This document shows, one piece after another, positions 7,775 to 16,201 of a DNA stretch of 64,000 nucleotides. Source of the DNA: CAVQRC01 sp963715045 (GTDB taxonomy: Bacteria; Planctomycetota; Planctomycetia; Pirellulales; Lacipirellulaceae); the NCBI GenBank assembly GCA_963715045.1, contig CAVQRC010000026.1:124001-188000 (forward strand), in the 5' to 3' direction. Both the position numbers and the translations under genes were made by a program. Below the pieces are notes generated by a model. That model made no database searches and was not told the DNA's origin. It was given only the letters and a program-made list of their open reading frames with translations. Each line of letters starts with the position of its first letter. The stretch's first letter is position 1.

Positions 7775-9934
7775 TCATTTTCCGTAAAAGGAACGGTTGT
7801 CGCGGGCCATCTCGAGGAGCATCTCGGTTGGCTCGAAGCGGGCACCCAGATGGGCGAAAGCCTGGAGCTTCTCGACGATTTGGGGGATCCCGACTCGATC
7901 GGCCCAGAACAAGAGACCTCCCTGAAAGGGCGGAAAGCCGATCCCGTAGATCAGTCCCAGATCGACCGCGCGATGGTCACGTACCAGGCCTTCGGCAAGA
8001 ATTCGTGTCGCTTCGCAGACCATCGGCAGGATCATGCGATCCACGAGTTCGCTTTTCTGGGGTGGATCGCCAGGCAGGATTCGCTCGTCGATCATCGCCT
8101 GAACCTCCGGGTCGGGGGTCCCGCGTCCTTTCTTGCCCTGATAGAGGTGAAAGCCACGACCGTTCTTCTGGCCCAGCCGCCCACTCTTGACGATGGCGGT
8201 GAGCAATTCGGAGGGAATCGTGCGATCGGGAAACGCATCGTACATCGTCTGACCGGCGTGAATGGCGACATCCAGCCCGACCACATCGAACAGCGTGATG
8301 GGACCCATCGGCATCCCGAACCCTTTGGCCGCCCGCTCGACGTCTTTGATGGGAACGCCTTCGATCAACAACTGCAGCGACTCGTTCATGTAGGGAAACA
8401 GCAGTCGATTGACGAGGAACCCCGGACCGTCACCGACCACAATCGGCGACTTCTTGAGTTTCCTGGCATAGGCCACTGCGGTGGCGATGGTCTGGTCGCT
8501 GGTCTGGGCACCCCGAATGACCTCGACGAGCGGCATACTCCGCACCGGGTTGAAGAAATGCAGTCCACAGAACCGCTCCGGATGAGCCAGCCCGGCGGCC
8601 ATCTTGGTGATCGGGATCGTGGATGTATTCGAGGCCAGTATCGCATCGTCGCGAAGGTGCGGTTCGAGCTTCGCAAACAACTCCAATTTGACGTCGAGTT
8701 TCTCGAACACGGCTTCGACCACGATCTCGCTGGTAGCGACTTCGGCGATCGAGAGGGTCCCGTTGAGCAGCGGCGATAATTCCAAGGCCCGTCCCGCATC
8801 CGGTCCCTTGAGTTTCTTGTTGTAGGCAGCTTCGCCGAGCACACCGCGGACCGCTTTGGCCACCGCTTCCTGGGAAGCGTCCATCAGCATGACCGGAATG
8901 CCCCGCTTGACATTGGCCGCGGCGATTCCCTGGCCCATCGTTCCGCCCCCGATGACGCTCGCGGAGCGGATCTTGCCCGGTTGCACACCGTCGGCGACCC
9001 CTGGATCGCGTTTGTTGTGATCTTGGAGAAAAAACACGTTGATCAACGCGCGGTTGACGTCGCTGCCGAACAATTGACTGAATCCGGCGGCTTCGAGTTG
9101 GAGCGCGGCCTCGAGATCCCCCTGCGCTCCGCCCAGCATGACTTCCAGCGCGGCCAGGGGGGCCGGATAATGCCCCTTGGTCTGCTGCTGGATCACGGCC
9201 GAGGCGGTGGCCCCGAGGAAGCCGAGCTCGGTCTCGTCGATCGGCAGCGGTCCGCTCCATCGCTGGCGGTCACTGCGGAATTCGCCCGACTTCTGTTCGG
9301 CGCGAATCATGCGAATGGCAGCGGCTTGAAGTTCGCCGCGAACGTCTTCGCTGGACGCGGCGACCAGATCATCGGCCAATCCCAGCTTGTATGCCTCTTC
9401 GGCGGCGACGCTCTCTCCGCCGGTTACCATCTCAATCGCGTTCGCCAGCCCAATCATTCGCGAGCAGCGGGCAGTCCCCCCCCAGCCCGGAAACAACCCC
9501 AGCTTGACTTCGGGGAATCCGTACATCGTGGCCGGGTTGGTCGTCATCACGCGGCGGTCACACCACATGGCCAGCTCGGCGCCACCTCCCACGCACACGC
9601 CATCGATGACCGCCACGGTCACGTAGGGCTTCTCGGCCAGCCGACCAAAGAGCTTCTGCCCCCGTCGGCAGGTCTCGGCGATTTGATCGTCCGGCGCGTC
9701 GATCCACTTCAAGAACTCGCGAATATCCGCGCCGGCGACGAACATATTGGGCTTTGCCGATGCGAGCACCAGGCCGGCCAGGCCGGCCCGCTTGTCCAAC
9801 GAATCCAGGTGCGCCTCAAGCTCGGCGAGAACTCCCTGGGACAAAATGTTCGCCCCCTTGTGGGGGTCGTCGAGCGTGATCAGAGCAATGTCGGGCTCCG
9901 GAAACGAAAGCTTGGTAGTGGCTTGTTCGCTCAT
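7775..9934 (-). CDS. fadB: Enoyl-CoA hydratase / 3-hydroxyacyl-CoA dehydrogenase
   Basis: 719 residues from the ATG at 9934 (MSEQATTKLSFPEPDIALIT); a longer reading to 10066 adds only an implausible Arg-rich leader. The N-terminal crotonase domain has the oxyanion-hole region (FVAGADIREF, about 65-75) and CVGGGAELAMWCDRRV. From about residue 325 a Rossmann motif (VIGGGTMGQGIAAANVKRG) starts the NAD-binding dehydrogenase domain, with HFFNPVRSMPLVEVI and a C-terminal helical domain (GFLVNRLLFPYMNE, then FDVVGLDV). It hydrates enoyl-CoA and oxidises the 3-hydroxyacyl-CoA before thiolysis. Domain order and length fit FadB/FadJ; which of the two is not resolved. Divergent from the DUF4430 gene. 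Confidence 0.93.
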   Translation of the reverse strand: MSEQATTKLSFPEPDIALITLDDPHKGANILSQGVLAELEAHLDSLDKRAGLAGLVLASAKPNMFVAGADIREFLKWIDAPDDQIAETCRRGQKLFGRLAEKPYVTVAVIDGVCVGGGAELAMWCDRRVMTTNPATMYGFPEVKLGLFPGWGGTARCSRMIGLANAIEMVTGGESVAAEEAYKLGLADDLVAASSEDVRGELQAAAIRMIRAEQKSGEFRSDRQRWSGPLPIDETELGFLGATASAVIQQQTKGHYPAPLAALEVMLGGAQGDLEAALQLEAAGFSQLFGSDVNRALINVFFLQDHNKRDPGVADGVQPGKIRSASVIGGGTMGQGIAAANVKRGIPVMLMDASQEAVAKAVRGVLGEAAYNKKLKGPDAGRALELSPLLNGTLSIAEVATSEIVVEAVFEKLDVKLELFAKLEPHLRDDAILASNTSTIPITKMAAGLAHPERFCGLHFFNPVRSMPLVEVIRGAQTSDQTIATAVAYARKLKKSPIVVGDGPGFLVNRLLFPYMNESLQLLIEGVPIKDVERAAKGFGMPMGPITLFDVVGLDVAIHAGQTMYDAFPDRTIPSELLTAIVKSGRLGQKNGRGFHLYQGKKGRGTPDPEVQAMIDERILPGDPPQKSELVDRMILPMVCEATRILAEGLVRDHRAVDLGLIYGIGFPPFQGGLLFWADRVGIPQIVEKLQAFAHLGARFEPTEMLLEMARDNRSFYGK

Positions 9935-10042
9935 TGCCGTCGTGATGTCTGCCAGCCGCGAAAAGAAGGAAACTTGCCGGGAGAATTGGTTGGCCAAGCA
10001 TAACGTGCGCCGAAGTCGCTTGACAGTCGCGGTGACCAACTT

Positions 10043-10564
10043 ATGTTGACGCCCATGGTCGCCCACAGCGAGCCGTCGCCACCGTTACCTGACTCACCGC
10101 GGCCGCCTTCGCGGGATCGCCCATCGTATCTGTTTCCGCTGGCACTGTTGCTCGTCATCGGGGCGTTTTTCGCCATCCGTGCCGTCCGTACTCCGGAGGG
10201 GGCAGGCGGCGGTTCTGCGGCCGGGTGGCGGACCTCTCCCCGGCCCGAGGGCCCGAGCGTGTCGCTGGAAGTCGACTACGGCAACGGTGCCCGGCGGAGC
10301 TGGGCGGCGCTGCCCTGGACCCAGGGCATGAGCGTGCTGGACGCGTTGGTGGCGGCCGCTGCCTTTCGGCCGGGCCTGACGTACGAGCTTCGCGGCACCG
10401 ACCAGGCCGCTCTCGTGACGTCCATCGACGGCCTGCTCAACCTGGGCGATGACGGGCGGAACTGGCTGTATTCGGTCGACGGCGAGCGGGGAGACGAGAG
10501 CGCAGCGACGCGAATCGTTGACGCGGGTGCCAGGATCTTGTGGCATTTTGAAGAATACGACTAA
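10043..10564 (+). CDS. Membrane-anchored DUF4430 protein
   Basis: 173 residues. A Pro-rich cytoplasmic start is followed by one membrane segment (YLFPLALLLVIGAFFAI, about 29-45). The exported domain (VSLEVDYGNGARRSWAALPW, then TQGMSVLDALVAAAA) ends GLLNLGDDGRNWLYSVDGER and GARILWHFEEYD. The pattern of a designed-in dyad, a Trp-Leu-Tyr-x-Val-(D/N)G motif and a terminal aromatic strand matches DUF4430, related to the C-terminal domain of transcobalamin and intrinsic factor. The next gene, 42 bases on, encodes a multi-span membrane protein. In other bacteria such domains occur beside vitamin-transporter S components, so capture of a cofactor-like ligand is possible but inferred. Confidence 0.7.
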   Translation: MLTPMVAHSEPSPPLPDSPRPPSRDRPSYLFPLALLLVIGAFFAIRAVRTPEGAGGGSAAGWRTSPRPEGPSVSLEVDYGNGARRSWAALPWTQGMSVLDALVAAAAFRPGLTYELRGTDQAALVTSIDGLLNLGDDGRNWLYSVDGERGDESAATRIVDAGARILWHFEEYD

Positions 10565-10606
10565 AATGCGAGTCCGATTACCTCCACCGCCCGGGAAACT
10601 CCTGCC

Positions 10607-11218
10607 ATGGATCGTAAGACTGTCCGTGACCTGTTGGTCTTTGCTCTCCTCGTTACGTTCGCCTGCGTCGTTCGCTGGGAGCCGGGACGGCCCTGGGAAT
10701 TCACGCCGCTGGCGGCCGTTGCCGTCTTCGCCGGTTTTTACTTCGATCGTTTCGGTGTGGCCTTACTCGTGCCACTCGCAGCCCGCGCGATTTCCGACGC
10801 GGGGCTCACGGCCCACGACAATCTGGCAGTCGTGTTCTGCGTGTATGCGTTCGCTCTCGTGCCGGTTGGACTCGGTCGGCTGTTGCGAAACCGCGTGGGG
10901 CGGGCAAATGCCTCGTGGCGATCGACCATCGCCGTCTGGACGACCGCGGCACTTCTGCCAGCAGTCGCCTTCTTTGTAGCAACGAATTTCGCCGTGTGGG
11001 CCACGCAGAGCATCTATCCGGCGACCTGGTCCGGCCTGCTCGATTGCTACGTGCGTGCGATCCCGTTCTTCCGCTCAATGTTACTCGGCGACCTGTTCTT
11101 CATGGCCGTCTTGTTCGGCAGCTACGCCCTGAGTATCCGTCGCGCAGATGCTACCACGCCCCTCGCCCGGGGCTATGCCCACGTTGGCCGCGGCAATCGA
11201 CAACACGATCGCAGTTAG
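10607..11218 (+). CDS. Integral membrane protein, ECF S-component-like (DUF6580 type)
   Basis: 203 residues with five to six hydrophobic segments: LLVFALLVTFACVV; LAAVAVFAGFYF; LAVVFCVYAFALVPVGLG; VWTTAALLPAVAFFVATNF; SMLLGDLFFMAVLFGSYAL. The pattern FTPLAAVAVFAGFYF, then ATNFAVWATQSIYPATWSGL and a YVRAIPFFRSMLLGDL motif is that of small membrane proteins I associate with DUF6580, which resemble substrate-binding S components of ECF transporters. No ECF ATPase or T component is nearby. Co-directional with the DUF4430 gene 42 bases upstream, probably one operon. Substrate unknown. Confidence 0.65.
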   Translation: MDRKTVRDLLVFALLVTFACVVRWEPGRPWEFTPLAAVAVFAGFYFDRFGVALLVPLAARAISDAGLTAHDNLAVVFCVYAFALVPVGLGRLLRNRVGRANASWRSTIAVWTTAALLPAVAFFVATNFAVWATQSIYPATWSGLLDCYVRAIPFFRSMLLGDLFFMAVLFGSYALSIRRADATTPLARGYAHVGRGNRQHDRS

Positions 11219-11234
11219 TTCCGGGTTTTCGCGA

Positions 11235-12531
11235 CTACAACCCCACGTCCTCGGCATCGACAACTTCCGGGTCGTCGCCCGAGTCGCCGGAAATCTGCTT
11301 CGCGGTGGCCACGATTTCCGGCGCCAGCCGCTCGATCAGCGGGGTCAGCGTCTGGTCGACCTGCTTCTTGTCGGCGGCCGTGCTGTAGATCTCATCCAGC
11401 TTCTGCGTGATCTGATCGACCTGGGCTTTGACGTTGTCGGAAAGCCCGGGCCGAATGCCCTTGAAGCCCTCGTGCAGCGCGTGAGCGCGATACAGCACGC
11501 GTTCGCGGGGATAGGCCACCGGGAGTCCGTCGGGACCCAACACGCCACCACCACCCCGAAGAAATCCCTCGACGAACTTCTTGGCTGCTTTCTCTTCGTC
11601 TTCGAACACGGAAACCGTCAACTGCGACAGGGCGGCGGCGAAGGGCGTCGTATCGACCTGTTGACCTTCCTTGATCGCCTGTTCGAGCTTGCCGGTGGAG
11701 AGTGCCACCCGACTCCGGTTGGCGATCGACGCCTCATCGTCGCGGAGAATCTTCACGAACGCATCTTGCACCTTGGCTTCGTCGAGCACCTTTGCCGGCA
11801 GACATCAGGGTCTCGGCGGCCAAGGCACGTATCCAGCCGTGCCCTTCCCGGCTGCGGCTCTTGGGGCGATCGGACGAGGTGACGTTCAGCAGCAAGTCGA
11901 GCACCTCCTGTCGCTTGTCGTCCGCCATGCCGTACCGCAAGTGCCTTGCAAGTCCGATGATGGCGCCGATTTGAACCACATCGGTGGTCGAATCCTGGCG
12001 GAGTTGCTCGATCATGAAGTCGAGGGTGTCGGTCAGCGGGATGGGATCGCTTCGCTCACCCGAATCGCTGCCAACCTGCTGATCCAGTCGACCGATGACG
12101 AGCATGGCGTTGTAACGATTGGCCGGGTTGAAATTTCCGGTCGCGATCCGCTTCATGGCCGCAAGCGTCTTCTCGTTGAGATAATCGTGAACGGCCTGAT
12201 GCTCGCTGGCCCAATACATCGAGCGGAAGAACCTTTGCCGCAGTGTTCCCAACTCACCGAGCGACTTGGGATCGTGCTTGGTCATGGTGGGAAACAGATA
12301 GTCGTCGAGATACGCATCGAGCTTGGCCTTGTTTTCCGGATCGGCGAATGCCGCCGGTTCGCGAAGGGAGCTCCTCACGGCCCCGCTCAAGCGAGCGGCT
12401 TCACGACTGGACAACTTGGCTTCGTCGACGTCGAATTGAGCCACCGCGGTCGGGCACGACGCCGCGAGGAGGGCGCTCAGCACGCCACCGATCGTGACCG
12501 CGCGGAGCGAAGTGATTCGTAGAGAGGTCAT
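11235..12531 (-). CDS. Secreted helical-repeat protein, one frameshift
   Basis: The ATG at 12531 begins a signal peptide (MTSLRITSLRAVTIGGVLSA, cleavage near AVAQ-F). The body is helical and HEAT-like (RYNAMLVIGRLDQQ, then VVQIGAIIGLARHL). After ALAAETLMSAGK near 11795 the frame breaks: one extra G in AAAGGTG. The sequence continues in the next frame as VLDEAKVQDAFVKILRDDEA and ends at 11235 (DPEVVDAEDVGL). Joined, it is about 430 residues. Both halves keep protein-like composition, so this is one gene. Function not recognised. Its end is convergent with the membrane-protein gene, 16 bases away. Confidence 0.65.
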
Positions 12532-12940
12532 ATTTCGTGTTACCTGATTGGAAAGGCTGGCGTCGCTACGACACGAATCGTGAATGGAACCTGGGTACCG
12601 AACCGCCGATGAAAGCTGAGGAGTTTCAATCCACATTCGCAGCCTGCCGGCGACCTATTTCCGTCGCGGATGAAAAACCAGCCCGGCAGTAGGGTTGCAA
12701 TTTCAGATGAGATTTGTTGGGAATTGAAGAGCGCCCGGTAAGAGCGTCCGATCCACCCTGCGGGCCCCTTCACACTATCACGGGAAAATCGTAAATGTCA
12801 AGCTAGTAGGTGTTTACGACGCAATCCGAGCGGCAGCCAGAGAACACCTGACGTGCTCTGGCGGTGTGTGCCGTGTGACGCTCACCGCTCGGGCGTCAAT
12901 CATCGAGCAGGATCCCTACAACCGCAACGGAAGATCGGCG
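12532..12940. other. Intergenic region, nothing identified
   Basis: Divergent gap between the secreted helical-repeat gene and the HDAC-like gene. It is somewhat more A/T-rich near 12775-12825 and may hold both promoters. No hairpin terminator, tRNA or conserved ORF was found. Confidence 0.5.
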
Positions 12941-13873
12941 ATGACTCTGCTTTACACGGATTCTCGATTTCTCGACCATCAGACGGGTCAGCACCCCGAG
13001 TGCGGGGCCCGACTCCGGGCGATCGTCGGCGATCTGACCGAGCACCACTTGCTCGAGCGGTGCGAACAGCCCACCTGGGACATGGCCCGGGTGGAGAGCC
13101 TGTTCCGGGTTCATCGGCCGGACTATGTGGCTTCGATCGAGAAATATGCCAGCCGGGGCGGCGGCCGGATCGAAGCCGACACGGTTGTGAGCGCGTCTTC
13201 TTACGACGTTGCGCGTCTCGCGGCAGGTGCGGTCTGCGACGCGGTGGATCGCGTCGTGGCGGGCCCCGACGTGCGGGCCATGTGTCTGGTTCGTCCGCCC
13301 GGACACCACGCGCTCGAAGCCGGACCGATGGGATTCTGCCTGTTTAACAACGTCGCGGTCGCAGCCCGGCATGCGTTGGCCGAGCACGCGTTGGATCGGG
13401 TACTGATCGTGGACTGGGACGTGCACCACGGAAACGGCACCCAGGACGCGTTTTACGACGATCCGCGGGTCGGCTTTCTGTCGATCCATCGCTGGCCGTT
13501 CTATCCGGGCAGCGGATCCGCGGAAGAGACCGGCCGCGGCGACGGGTTGGGTACCACATGCAACGTTCCGATTGCGTTCGGGACGCCGGTGGCGGCGTTT
13601 CACGATGCGTTTCGCCTCCATCTGGAGCGTCTTGCGGCCCACCTCCGGCCTCAGCTCATTCTGGTCAGCGCGGGCTACGACGCACATCGGGAAGACCCGA
13701 TCGGCTCGCTCGGCCTGGATGCCGTCGACTTTGGCCAGCTCACGCAGACCGTTCTGTCCGTGGCGGCCGAATCCGCCGCCGGACGGGTGGTCAGCGTACT
13801 CGAGGGCGGCTACAACCCAGGCCGCCTGGCCGAATGTGTCCGGACCCATCTGGAAACAATGCTCGCTGATTAA
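12941..13873 (+). CDS. Histone deacetylase-family deacylase
   Basis: 310 residues from the ATG at 12941 (MTLLYTDSRFLDHQTGQHPE). The arginase/deacetylase fold motifs are intact: HPECGARLRAI; RPPGHHALEAGPMGFCLFNN (tandem catalytic His); LIVDWDVHHGNGTQDAFYDD (zinc ligands Asp and His); LVSAGYDAHREDPIG (third zinc Asp); and the C-terminal LEGGYN. Bacterial members remove acetyl groups from polyamines, acetoin-pathway proteins or other small substrates. It resembles the class II/acetylpolyamine branch, but the substrate cannot be read from sequence. groES follows 122 bases later on the same strand. Confidence 0.9.
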   Translation: MTLLYTDSRFLDHQTGQHPECGARLRAIVGDLTEHHLLERCEQPTWDMARVESLFRVHRPDYVASIEKYASRGGGRIEADTVVSASSYDVARLAAGAVCDAVDRVVAGPDVRAMCLVRPPGHHALEAGPMGFCLFNNVAVAARHALAEHALDRVLIVDWDVHHGNGTQDAFYDDPRVGFLSIHRWPFYPGSGSAEETGRGDGLGTTCNVPIAFGTPVAAFHDAFRLHLERLAAHLRPQLILVSAGYDAHREDPIGSLGLDAVDFGQLTQTVLSVAAESAAGRVVSVLEGGYNPGRLAECVRTHLETMLAD

Positions 13874-13995
13874 AAGCCACGGTGCAGGGTGCGGCTGGCC
13901 GTACTTGCGGGGGTCCCCGGAGCGTGTGAGAATGTCGCCCTATCGCTGGGACCTCGCGGATCTCCCCCACCGGCTGAATTGAATTCGAGAACGCC

Positions 13996-14283
13996 ATGAA
14001 AGTTGTACCACTGGGTGAAAAAGTCGTCGTCAAACGCCTCGACGCCGAAGAGACCACCTCCGGCGGGATCGTGCTCCCCGATGCGGCGCGAGAAAAGCCC
14101 CGGCAGGGCCGTGTACTGAGCGTCGGTGACGGGCGATTGCTCGACGACGGCTCGCGGCTCGCACCGGAAGTCAAGGAAGGCGACCGCGTGCTGTTCTCGA
14201 GTTACGCCGGCACCGAGGTGAGCGTCAACGAGGAAGAGCTGCTGATCATGAACTCGGACGAGATTCTGGCCGTTCTCGAGTGA
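13996..14283 (+). CDS. groES: Co-chaperonin GroES
   Basis: 95 residues, the normal length. The start MKVVPLGEKVVVKRLDAEET, the mobile-loop region TTSGGIVLPDAAREKPRQGR, and the C-terminal YAGTEVSVNEEELLIMNSDE and ILAVLE all fit GroES. It forms the heptameric lid on GroEL. No groEL follows: the next gene is a prenyltransferase-repeat protein. This is therefore a stand-alone groES, as often found where chaperonin genes are multiple and split. Planctomycetes commonly have several. Confidence 0.95.
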   Translation: MKVVPLGEKVVVKRLDAEETTSGGIVLPDAAREKPRQGRVLSVGDGRLLDDGSRLAPEVKEGDRVLFSSYAGTEVSVNEEELLIMNSDEILAVLE

Positions 14284-14408
14284 ATTGCCGGCGTGCCTGT
14301 GCGTGTGGATGCCTGGCCTGCTGCCGCGGGGTACAATTCCCAGGCCTCTCGGCGAGGCCCTCTCTCTACCGGCACCCTCTCCCTCGATCCGATTGCAGGA
14401 GCGAACGC

Positions 14409-15504
14409 ATGCGTCATCGTTTCGCCATACCCGCCATTTTCATGACCTTGGCTATGAGTCTGGCGGCGAACATCGATGCGGCCCCGTCCGAGGCGGTCCG
14501 CACGGCGATGGTCGAGCGGGCAATCGGTTTTCTACGGGGGGCCCAGGGAGAAGACGGCAGCTACACCCCGCAGACGGGCCCCGCCGTCACCGCACTGGCC
14601 ACGACGGCGCTACTAAAGCATGGCCTGGCTCCCTCCGACCCGACGGTCGCCCGAGGTCTCGAATATGTCCGCAAATTCGTCCAGCCTGACGGCGGGATTT
14701 ACGCCACAGGGGTCGTTCTATCGCAACTACGAAACGTGCCTGGCGATCATGTGTCTCCAGCAAGCCAATCGGGGCGGCCAGTACGACGACGTGCTCGCCA
14801 AGGCCGAAGCCTTCATTCGCGATATCCAATGGGATGACAGCGAGGGTCACTCGCAAAGCAGTCCCGCGTTCGGGGGAACCGGTTACGGCAAGCACGCCCG
14901 GCCCGACCTGTCCAATACACAATTCACGATCGAAGCCCTGCACGCACTCGGTCGAGGAGCGGACGATCCGGCGATTCAAAAGGCCCTGGTTTTCGTCTCG
15001 CGGAGCCAGAATCTCGAGACCGAGCACAACACGACGAAGTGGGCCGCGATCGAGAATGATGGCAGTTTCTATTACACGCCGGCGGCGGGCGGATCGAGCC
15101 AGGCCGGAGAGACGCCTCAGGGCGGACTGCGAGGGTATGGGTCGATGACTTACGCGGGACTCAAGAGCATGCTTTTTGCCGGAGTCGACGCGGAGGACCC
15201 CCGCGTGAAAGCGGCCTACGACTGGGCGCGGCAGCACTACACGCTCGAGGAGAATCCCGGCATGGGGACGTCCGGGCTGTATTACTACTTCCACACGTTC
15301 GCGAAAGCGCTGGCGGCAATCGGGGACGACTCCATCACGGACTCGGAAGGAAATCAGCACCGCTGGCAGCAGGAACTCGTGGCGAAGCTGGCCGCCGACC
15401 AGAATTCGGATGGCTCCTGGACCAACCAGAACCCCCGCTGGCTGGAGGGCGATGCCAACCTGGTGACGGCGTATGCCCTGCTGGCGCTCTCTTACTGCAA
15501 CTGA
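14409..15504 (+). CDS. Secreted prenyltransferase/squalene-oxidase repeat protein, one frameshift
   Basis: ATG 14409 has AGGAG upstream and begins a signal peptide (MRHRFAIPAIFMTLAMSLAA, cleavage near IDAA-P). Alpha/alpha-barrel repeats follow: AIGFLRGAQGEDGSYTPQTG; then, in the next frame, GSFYRNYETCLAIMCLQQAN; FTIEALHALGRG; GSMTYAGLKSMLFAGV; and NSDGSWTNQNPRWLEGDANL near the end. Each has the helix-G-D-G-S/W pattern of terpenoid-cyclase-like repeats. The frame changes within about 14690-14712, equivalent to one extra base. Such exported proteins are common in planctomycetes, and enzymatic activity is not established. Joined length is about 365 residues. Confidence 0.7.
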
Positions 15505-16201
15505 ATCGCCGCTGCGGGGGGGAATAGCCGATGGGGCCGCTCGAGATGGCACTGGCCAAGGCCTGAATTTGCGGCCCTACGAGGGAGATGCATTTTCCTG
15601 GCAACGGCCGCGGTAGCGGCGGACTTATTTGTGTCGCTGAAGCGGCCCGAGCTTCGAATGACTAAGGACTAATGACTAGGGAATCCCCAATGACGAATTC
15701 CCAACGGCAGAGTGGCCCGTCGAGCCAGCCCAGGCCTCGACGGCAGGGACCTTATTTTTCGGACAGTGAGGTTCGAACTGCAGGGGCAGTGAAGCGGGTT
15801 TCGTACCCACCCCGCCCCGAAACCTTTCGGCTCACGCGCGGGGACCTGAGTCCGCGATGAGCCCGCGGGCAAAGCTGACCATCCTCGTTCGAATTTGCCA
15901 GGGAACTGCTTCATACGTCCGAACGTCCGCAACTGCGTTCCTGCACCCAGCGGCCCGGGGGTTCACAAACTGATCTTTGCTCGGGGTGCGCGATCTGGTA
16001 CCTAGAGGGCGGGTCCCGGTCGGTCCTTATCGTGGCCACGATTCACGACACATGGCGCCGATCGTTTCACCGTGAGAAAGTTCGCACGTAGCGGGCGGCT
16101 CTCGGCGTCGAATTTGAATCCGCACCGGCGTGGATTGCTGCTGGCAAGGAAGCCTACTCCAGACCTTGATTGCGAGGTCTGCTGGTCCAAAGGAATGGGA
16201 C
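15505..16201. other. Long intergenic region with a candidate structured RNA
   Basis: No convincing ORF in about 700 bases. At 15660-15715 lie short shifted repeats of GACTAATGACTA/AATGACGAAT type. At 15769-15863 several hairpins are packed together: ACTGC(AGGG)GCAGT at 15777-15790; GGGT(TTCGT)ACCC at 15796-15808; both inside AGGTT/AACCT (15769/15821); then GGCTCAcGCGCGG pairing with CCGCGaTGAGCC at 15829-15863. This could be a small RNA or the leader of the DUF11 gene. It matches no RNA class I recognise. Confidence 0.35.

Noticed and set aside
15769..15863. Assignment of the hairpin cluster to RNase P, SRP, tmRNA, 6S RNA or a cobalamin riboswitch
   Set aside because: None of the diagnostic conserved sequences of those RNAs is present.
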